Source: JAZSQZ01 sp045538175
GTDB taxonomy: Bacteria > Bacillota > Clostridia > Christensenellales > UBA1242
Assembly: GCA_045538175.1 (NCBI GenBank)
Contig: JAZSQZ010000126.1
Span: 1 to 9,140, forward strand
Length of the DNA stretch: 9,140 nt
Direction: 5' to 3'
Under the pieces are notes generated by a model that searched no databases, had not been told where the DNA came from, and worked only from the letters and a program-made list of their open reading frames with translations. How positions within the stretch are numbered: position 1 is the first letter of the stretch; each line of letters opens with the position of its first letter. This document shows positions 1 through 4,152 of the stretch, piece by piece. The position numbers were made by a program, and so were the translations under genes.

Positions 1-20
1 GGGGTTGAAATTTCAACCCC
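1..20 (-). terminator. Perfect 20-nt palindrome after the AAA+ gene, probable terminator hairpin (cut by window edge)
   Basis: Bases 1-20 are a perfect palindrome beginning GGGGTTGA and ending TCAACCCC, able to form an 8-bp stem with a 4-nt loop. It lies 15 bases past the stop codon of the AAA+ ATPase, where an intrinsic terminator for this operon would be expected. The T-run that would complete a rho-independent terminator would lie beyond base 1, so it cannot be seen. It could instead be an operator or a bidirectional terminator. Confidence 0.6.
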
Positions 21-35
21 ACTAAAAATAATTTT

Positions 36-1169
36 TTAAATATCTAAACTGGAAACATAGGAACGATACCCAGAATATTCCTTATGAGGAGAAAATTCCA
101 AGTTTCCGATGTTCTTCATCTTATCAATGAAGTCATTAGGACCATCTTCAACTTCAATGTTGCAGGCTTCAATCATAAGGGCTTCATCCCAAGTACTGTT
201 GCCACGAAGTTTAATATCCGATGTGTCAAAGGAAACATGAAGGTTCCAAGTGTCCTTTTCCCACTTACCATTGAGCCAAATTGTCTGGTTGGTAGAACCA
301 GTATTCAGCTGGAAGTTTTCCATAGACCAAGTAATATCATCAATAGTCAAACGAACATCGTACATACCAGATGCTTCCTTGTCCAAGTTCAAATCTTGAA
401 GAGTTTCTTCCACAGAATTACCTGCATTGACTTCTTCAACGATAGCGGCCAAAGAATCATAATTGACCTTGTGACCAACAAGCGAAGTCACCAAATGCGG
501 AAGGATTTCCTTGTTAGTCAAACGAACTTCCAGATATTCCTTAATCTGGTGCTGGTCAAGGTTGTTGAACTGGAAACAATAGAAGAAACGGCCCGGACGG
601 TTCTTCATAAAACGAGAAACTCGCCAAGAATCATTCACAGACGCAATAAAGAGCTTCTTATTGTCATCCATACCATCCATCAAAGATAGTAGCTTATTCT
701 GCGAAGAAACATCACCATTTCGTGCGGCTTCATCACTACCAGTAAAAATCTTTTCAAATTCATCCATAATGACCAAGCACTTGGTATGAACCTTTGCCAG
801 CAAATCAATCATACCAGGAATATCTTCCTTAATGACGATAACAGGCATATTCATCTTATATGCTTCCGCAGCAATAAGTTTGATGAATACAGACTTACCC
901 ATACCAGGTTCACCTTCAAGGAGAACACCCGTATTACGAGGACGGCGCAGGAAAGTCTTCATTGACTTTTGAACACGAGCATTGGTTTCACCATAAACCT
1001 TCATATTGACTTCAGGAATACGGGCACAATGAGTGAGCCAAACACCTTTCATCTGATGGTAGGCAAATGTGTAAGTACCAGGCTGCAATTCGTCCGTGGT
1101 CACAGTTGAAATTGGAAGTAGAGTTAAATCCTGACCATCGTCAGCGAATTTTACGAGTTTTTCACCCAT
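36..1169 (-). CDS. AAA+ ATPase (377 aa)
   Basis: A single-domain AAA+ ATPase, expected to use ATP hydrolysis to remodel a protein or nucleic-acid partner in the cytoplasm. The sequence shows Walker A GEPGMGKS at residues 86-93 (K92), Walker B CLVIMDEF at 131-138 (D136, E137), a sensor-1 candidate N179 in IASVND, and arginine-finger candidates R191/R194 in NRPGRF. About 80 residues precede the P-loop and about 90 residues (roughly 285-377) follow the ATPase lid; I recognise neither part, and they probably bind the substrate. The start is preceded by AAAGGAG at 1177-1183, seven bases upstream and inside the end of the 63-aa gene, where AGG AGA also encodes its terminal Arg-Arg. It is the last gene of the NAD operon. 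The specific substrate is unknown, and a chaperone/unfoldase-like or replication-accessory role is equally possible. Confidence 0.85.
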   Translation of the reverse strand: MGEKLVKFADDGQDLTLLPISTVTTDELQPGTYTFAYHQMKGVWLTHCARIPEVNMKVYGETNARVQKSMKTFLRRPRNTGVLLEGEPGMGKSVFIKLIAAEAYKMNMPVIVIKEDIPGMIDLLAKVHTKCLVIMDEFEKIFTGSDEAARNGDVSSQNKLLSLMDGMDDNKKLFIASVNDSWRVSRFMKNRPGRFFYCFQFNNLDQHQIKEYLEVRLTNKEILPHLVTSLVGHKVNYDSLAAIVEEVNAGNSVEETLQDLNLDKEASGMYDVRLTIDDITWSMENFQLNTGSTNQTIWLNGKWEKDTWNLHVSFDTSDIKLRGNSTWDEALMIEACNIEVEDGPNDFIDKMKNIGNLEFSPHKEYSGYRSYVSSLDI

Positions 1170-1172
1170 TAG

Positions 1173-1364
1173 TTATCTCCTTTGTGAGTCGGTTATTGTT
1201 TCTGAGTAAATAGTTTGTATGTACAAAGTTTGTTTTCCTTTGTATGCTTCATACAGTTTATTAATAGCTTCTTTGATGTTTTCGGCGTCTAGTATTTTAT
1301 TTGCTGGCTGCCAATCATCATCAAAGAGGTTTTTGTATTGAACTGTAAAGACATAAGTTCTCAT
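1173..1364 (-). CDS. Small hypothetical protein (63 aa), relative of the 62-aa protein at 3262-3450
   Basis: I do not recognise the family. The protein starts with a beta-strand-like segment (VFTVQYKN), continues with a helix-like middle (AENIKEAINKLYEAYK) and ends with a hydrophobic strand (LYIQTIYSE), a compact beta-alpha-beta pattern. The same layout and several matching positions occur in the 62-aa protein at the head of the operon: FTVQYKN against FTVEFYN, KEAINK against EEAVDE, LYIQTIYS against LYKIIYSS. The start codon overlaps the stop of the 124-aa gene as ATGA, and the upstream ribosome site is weak (GAAGAAA), so translation is probably coupled. It ends four bases before the AAA+ gene. 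Function unknown. Confidence 0.75.
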   Translation of the reverse strand: MRTYVFTVQYKNLFDDDWQPANKILDAENIKEAINKLYEAYKGKQTLYIQTIYSETITDSQRR

Positions 1365-1735
1365 TTGGTTTTTTCTTCGGTTAAAGGTACTTCTTTAATC
1401 TTAATAATCCAATCACCTGGACAATGAATCCAATGAGGATAATTGACTACTGTACCATCACAATACACTTTGACTTGAGCAGCATCATACATTCTCATTC
1501 CTTTGTCAAGTCCACCAACAACAAATTGAGAACTCGGCTTCATTTCTTCAAAAAATTCCAAACGGCTATCAATGCCACTTCCAGAACTAATATCGGAACT
1601 TGAAGAACAATTTTCTACTCTTCGTGTCTTGTATTTCACTACAGTCTTTGGTTCCGAAAATATGTTATATGAAACAACACCAATCAGAGCAACTGAAAGA
1701 ACTGTAATGGCAATGGCTTTCGGTTCCAACTTCAT
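1361..1735 (-). CDS. Membrane-anchored hypothetical protein (124 aa)
   Basis: One hydrophobic segment at about residues 7-27 (AIAITVLSVALIGVVSYNIF) looks like an N-terminal signal anchor. I see no clear signal-peptidase site. The rest is a soluble domain with a Ser/Gly-rich stretch at about 43-55 and three cysteines (C43, C92, C105). The last two lie in a YCDG...HCPGDW pattern that could form a disulfide if the domain faces outside. The start codon overlaps the nadE stop as TAATG. Its ribosome site, AAAGGA, lies in the codons for Lys-Glu near the end of nadE, nine bases upstream. The stop overlaps the next start as ATGA. It belongs to the NAD operon by position, but nothing in the sequence connects it to NAD metabolism. 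Single-pass lysis accessory (spanin-like) proteins have this general shape, but there is no lysis context here. Confidence 0.75.
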   Translation of the reverse strand: MKLEPKAIAITVLSVALIGVVSYNIFSEPKTVVKYKTRRVENCSSSSDISSGSGIDSRLEFFEEMKPSSQFVVGGLDKGMRMYDAAQVKVYCDGTVVNYPHWIHCPGDWIIKIKEVPLTEEKTK

Positions 1736-2535
1736 TAACGATTTTCCTTTGTGAAATAAGTCCAGGTGTTTTCACCGGTAATAAAGTTCGGAAAACCCGG
1801 GTCAAAGTGCTTGATGTTTACCATTTCAAGTTTGAACTTATTGGCATTGTACATCTTGATAATCTTATCCGCATTAGGACCAGTCACACCTTTACGAATA
1901 AGTTCGTTCACTTCGTGATAGGTGAAACCCAACTTATCTTCATCGCTAAGCGGCTGCAAACCATCAATCGGAGTCTTATGCGTAAGTTCGTGCGGCAAAC
2001 CAAGTTCATCACCGATTTCAATGATTTCTTCTGTGGTCAAACGGCTAAGTGGTGCAAACGAGCCACCGTTGTCACCATACAAGGTAGCATAACCTACCAT
2101 GTCTTCCGAAAGGTTACAAGTATTTGCCACCATACCACCCCAAGTTTGCTGGACAGCATAGAGATTCTTCAATCTTTCACGGGCAGGAATATTGGTGAGA
2201 GTATCGTAACTTACATCACCAAGCAATTCCTTAATCTGATTGACAGTATTATCCACACCACCTTTAATGTTAATCGTGATATGCTTAATACCAAGGTGAT
2301 TTACCAGCTTGAGCGAGTCGGAAATATCCTTCTGTTCACCATTCGGCATAAGAACACCCAGAACATTTTCCTTTCCAAGTGCCTTCACACAAATAGCAGC
2401 ACAGACAGAACTGTCCTTACCACCACTAATACCAATCACAGCTTTGTTAGTGCCGCATTTAGCAAGAAATTCCTTTGTCCACTTTACTACTTCATTTGTG
2501 AGGCTATACGGAGCCTTCTTATTTGTCATTGTCAT
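1735..2535 (-). CDS. nadE: NH3-dependent NAD+ synthetase
   Basis: Catalyses the last step of NAD synthesis: nicotinate adenine dinucleotide is adenylated by ATP and amidated with ammonia to give NAD. With the 266-aa start used here, the PP-loop SGGKDSS lies at 37-43, NIPARERL at 115-122, the NLSEDMVGYATLYGD region at 141-155, and DGLQPLSDEDKLG at 191-203; all are hallmarks of the family. The length fits the short ammonia-using form, and no glutaminase domain is present. The C-terminal region has IKHFDPGFPNF where many bacterial enzymes have an HKR-type motif. An ATG further upstream (2602-2604) is open, but I chose 2535: AAAAGGA at 2544-2550 lies eight bases before it, and the upstream stretch codes for another protein in a different frame. 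The next gene starts in its stop codon. It shares an operon with nicotinamidase. Confidence 0.93.
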   Translation of the reverse strand: MTMTNKKAPYSLTNEVVKWTKEFLAKCGTNKAVIGISGGKDSSVCAAICVKALGKENVLGVLMPNGEQKDISDSLKLVNHLGIKHITINIKGGVDNTVNQIKELLGDVSYDTLTNIPARERLKNLYAVQQTWGGMVANTCNLSEDMVGYATLYGDNGGSFAPLSRLTTEEIIEIGDELGLPHELTHKTPIDGLQPLSDEDKLGFTYHEVNELIRKGVTGPNADKIIKMYNANKFKLEMVNIKHFDPGFPNFITGENTWTYFTKENR

Positions 2536-2692
2536 TGTTTTGTTCCTTTTCAGTTTGATATTCTTTAAGTTCCTGTTTAAAATGTTCCAAATCCTTTTTC
2601 GCATCAGCGAGCTGAGCTTCTAACTTAGCCACCTTTTGTTCTTGCGACTGGATTTTTTCCAATTTAACAAGTTCGTTCCAATCGGTAACCAT
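2519..2692 (-). CDS. Small coiled-coil protein (57 aa) between pncA and nadE
   Basis: A short gene that is easily missed. It starts MVTDWNELVKLEKIQ and ends QNNDNDK before TAA. Residues about 7-50 are rich in Leu, Lys, Glu and Gln with heptad-like spacing (LEKIQSQEQKVAKLEAQLAD, then DLEHFKQELKEYQ), a convincing coiled coil, so the protein probably forms a dimer or higher oligomer. The start codon overlaps the nicotinamidase stop as TAATG, and the end overlaps the start of nadE by 17 bases, so its translation is probably coupled to both. The upstream ribosome site is weak (GGTGGA). Without it there would be a gap of about 155 bases in an operon that otherwise has almost no gaps. Function unknown; a scaffold or regulator of the two flanking enzymes is a guess from position alone. 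Confidence 0.7.
   Translation of the reverse strand: MVTDWNELVKLEKIQSQEQKVAKLEAQLADAKKDLEHFKQELKEYQTEKEQNNDNDK
2544..2550 (-). promoter_or_regulatory. Ribosome binding site that sets the nadE start
   Basis: AAAAGGA on the minus strand, eight bases before the ATG at 2533-2535 and 14 before a second in-frame ATG at 2527-2529. It lies inside the 57-aa coiled-coil gene. It supports the 266-aa form of NadE over the longer open frame from 2604. Confidence 0.65.
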
Positions 2693-3249
2693 TATTCCAC
2701 CACTTCAATTTGCTGCATCTTCAAGACGGCCTTGGTAGCTGCAACATAATCCACACCATCATTAAGGTTCATAAATCCACAAGCAGGGAAGAACATCTTG
2801 ATAATGTTATCAGGCCAGGTGGCACGAGTGATAACAGCCTGGGCAGTCGGGCAAATCGGGTTCACAGTACCGCAAATCCAAATTTCATCTTCCGGACCAA
2901 TTTCAATACCCAGAGCTTCGTAAAGTTCCTTCCACTTGAGATAACCAAATGTGACCTTGTTCACAACAGTACCCGGCTTCTTACCAACCAAGTCCTTGAG
3001 TTCATCACAAATTTCCCAGCCATCGGTACTTTCAACACAATGGACTACTGGCAAGTTCTTGCCTTCTAGTGTGTTCAAATAATCCTTTTGATGTGTGTCA
3101 CGGGTGAACACAACTGTGTCAGCTTCATCATAAAGCTTGCGAATCTGAGGGATAGCAGCGACTGCACCTTCATTAGGAAGTGTACCAGTCAAAAAATCCT
3201 TCTGCATATCCACGATAATGAGATGCTTTTTGCTCTTCTTTTTATTCAT
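2692..3249 (-). CDS. pncA: Nicotinamidase-like cysteine hydrolase
   Basis: A 185-aa member of the isochorismatase/nicotinamidase superfamily, expected to hydrolyse nicotinamide to nicotinate and ammonia. Family residues visible are D14 in IIVDMQKDF, K98 in VNKVTFGY and the nucleophile C133 in NPICPTAQAV, forming the Asp-Lys-Cys triad, and D51 and H53 in TRDTH and H70 in VVHC as probable metal ligands. The VHC...GWE segment is typical of nicotinamidases. The length fits the family. AAAGGAG overlaps the stop of the 62-aa gene and gives a strong ribosome site. The stop overlaps the coiled-coil gene as TAATG, with nadE next. The nearby nadE supports nicotinamide as substrate, though another amide or an isochorismate-like substrate cannot be excluded from sequence alone. 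Confidence 0.85.
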   Translation of the reverse strand: MNKKKSKKHLIIVDMQKDFLTGTLPNEGAVAAIPQIRKLYDEADTVVFTRDTHQKDYLNTLEGKNLPVVHCVESTDGWEICDELKDLVGKKPGTVVNKVTFGYLKWKELYEALGIEIGPEDEIWICGTVNPICPTAQAVITRATWPDNIIKMFFPACGFMNLNDGVDYVAATKAVLKMQQIEVVE

Positions 3250-3261
3250 TTTAATTCTCCT

Positions 3262-3450
3262 TTATCCAAGTTTGGTTAATACACAGTCACAAGCAGGACT
3301 AGAATAAATGATTTTGTAAAGCTTTTTTTCGCTTGTATGTTTCTTTTGCCAAACGCGGCTTTCATCTACAGCCTCTTCAACTGTGGAATAATCCTGTGAA
3401 TGGTCAAGTTTACCTTGTTCGTTGTAAAATTCAACGGTGAAGTTTTTCAT
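3262..3450 (-). CDS. Small hypothetical protein (62 aa), first gene of the NAD operon
   Basis: Family not recognised. The protein begins MKNFTVEFYNEQGK, has a helix-like centre (TVEEAVDESRVWQKKH) and then a strand KLYKIIYSS, and ends with a short tail holding two cysteines (ACDC). This layout and several positions match the 63-aa protein later in the operon. The open frame extends upstream to a TTG at 3505-3507, but I reject that start: the TTG is part of the -35 box of a promoter, whereas the ATG at 3448-3450 has GAGAGGA five bases upstream. Its end carries the ribosome site for the nicotinamidase. Such small first genes in phage operons are often regulators or host-takeover proteins, but nothing here shows that. 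Confidence 0.75.
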   Translation of the reverse strand: MKNFTVEFYNEQGKLDHSQDYSTVEEAVDESRVWQKKHTSEKKLYKIIYSSPACDCVLTKLG

Positions 3451-3455
3451 TTTAG

Positions 3456-3462
3456 TCCTCTC
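3456..3462 (-). promoter_or_regulatory. Ribosome binding site that sets the start of the 62-aa gene
   Basis: GAGAGGA on the minus strand, five bases before ATG 3448-3450 and about 10 bases after the predicted transcription start. It decides in favour of the 62-aa product over the longer TTG-initiated frame. Confidence 0.65.
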
Positions 3463-3478
3463 GGTTAGTTTTCCAGTT

Positions 3479-3507
3479 AATTTAGTAAATTGAAAATATT
3501 TTGTCAA
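3479..3507 (-). promoter_or_regulatory. Sigma-70-type promoter for the NAD operon
   Basis: On the minus strand, TTGACA (3502-3507, perfect consensus) is followed after 17 bases by TAAATT (3479-3484, four of six consensus positions). A start near 3472 would give a leader of about 20 bases before the 62-aa gene. The bases from just before the -10 box through to just after it, CAATTTACTAAATTAA, match the second promoter in this window at all but one of 16 positions, which makes chance unlikely. Confidence 0.8.
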
Positions 3508-3552
3508 TGGTAAAGAATGTAAATTTTTTTATTCATTACAGTATTTTCAATT
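3488..3552. repeat. 11-bp inverted repeat flanking the intergenic region before the NAD operon
   Basis: AATTGAAAATA at 3488-3498 is the exact inverse complement of TATTTTCAATT at 3542-3552. One arm lies in the spacer of the NAD-operon promoter and the other overlaps the stop codon of the phosphatase gene. The arms are 43 bases apart. It could be a pair of operator half-sites, or chance in AT-rich DNA. I see no intrinsic terminator in this 100-base gap, so transcripts of the upstream unit may run into the NAD operon. Confidence 0.35.
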
Positions 3553-4141
3553 ACTTTGCAAAATGGCTAATTGGCTCATCATAACGGTGAAGTTCAATTT
3601 CCTTCGTTTCAGTATCATAAATCATCAGGTCTAAATTAGAAAACGAAAAACCTTCAGAATTAATTACCTTGTATGGGGAAATTCCCTTATTACCAGTCAA
3701 ATAATGATACAGATAACGAATAACCATTCCGTGCGAAATAACCACACAGTCAGTTTTACCTTCACATTTGAGATAATGAGGCATTACCTGAAAAATTGCG
3801 GAAGCTCGCTTTTCCATATCTTCGGCAGTCAAAGGAACATACTTTTCAAATTCCTTTTCTGTCATTTCCCAGAACTTTCGTTTACCAATTCCACTACAAT
3901 CAAATTCACCAAAATCAGGAAGAGTTGCAGTGGGCTTTTTGTTAAACAAAAGTTCGCAAGTTTGAATACAGCGTTTAATCGGACTGGTTAAGATGTAATC
4001 ACGATTAGGGATAAACTTCCCAACCTTTTCTTCCCAACCTTCGGGCTTGTCGGAAATAATATCCACATCATCGTAATTCTTTACCATCTTTCCAGACAGA
4101 TTAAATTTGGTTCGCCAGTGTCTAATAAAATAGAATTTCAT
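3551..4141 (-). CDS. Histidine phosphatase superfamily protein (phosphoglycerate-mutase fold)
   Basis: A 196-aa branch-1 histidine phosphatase, expected to transfer or remove phosphate through a phosphohistidine intermediate. The catalytic set is visible: R7 and H8 in FIRHWRTKFN, R57 in SPIKRCIQT, E79 in FGEFD and H137 in VISHGMVIR. The usual RHG signature reads RHW here, so a bulky tryptophan follows the nucleophilic histidine. The length fits small phosphatases such as CobC-like or broad-specificity enzymes rather than the longer glycolytic mutase. AAAGGA eight bases upstream, overlapping the stop region of the 867-aa gene, supports the start. It is the last gene of unit B. The substrate cannot be told from sequence; nucleotide or sugar phosphates are possible. 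Confidence 0.83.
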   Translation of the reverse strand: MKFYFIRHWRTKFNLSGKMVKNYDDVDIISDKPEGWEEKVGKFIPNRDYILTSPIKRCIQTCELLFNKKPTATLPDFGEFDCSGIGKRKFWEMTEKEFEKYVPLTAEDMEKRASAIFQVMPHYLKCEGKTDCVVISHGMVIRYLYHYLTGNKGISPYKVINSEGFSFSNLDLMIYDTETKEIELHRYDEPISHFAK

Positions 4142-4152
4142 TGTTTTATCCT

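Noticed and set aside
84..689. Open frame of 201 aa on the plus strand
   Set aside because: It lies entirely opposite the AAA+ ATPase, whose motifs prove the minus strand is coding, and it shows no recognisable domain.
1807..2568. Open frame of 253 aa on the plus strand
   Set aside because: Antisense shadow of nadE, which has complete family motifs.
2536..2604. 23-residue N-terminal extension of NadE from an upstream ATG
   Set aside because: No good ribosome site, overlap with the coiled-coil gene in another frame, and the family normally starts near the 266-aa form.
3451..3507. TTG-initiated extension of the 62-aa gene
   Set aside because: The TTG is the start of the -35 box of a promoter, and the ATG at 3448-3450 has the proper ribosome site.
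3508..3550. Possible terminator after the phosphatase gene
   Set aside because: Only a 5-bp TGTAA/TTACA stem is available and no T-run follows it on the transcribed strand.
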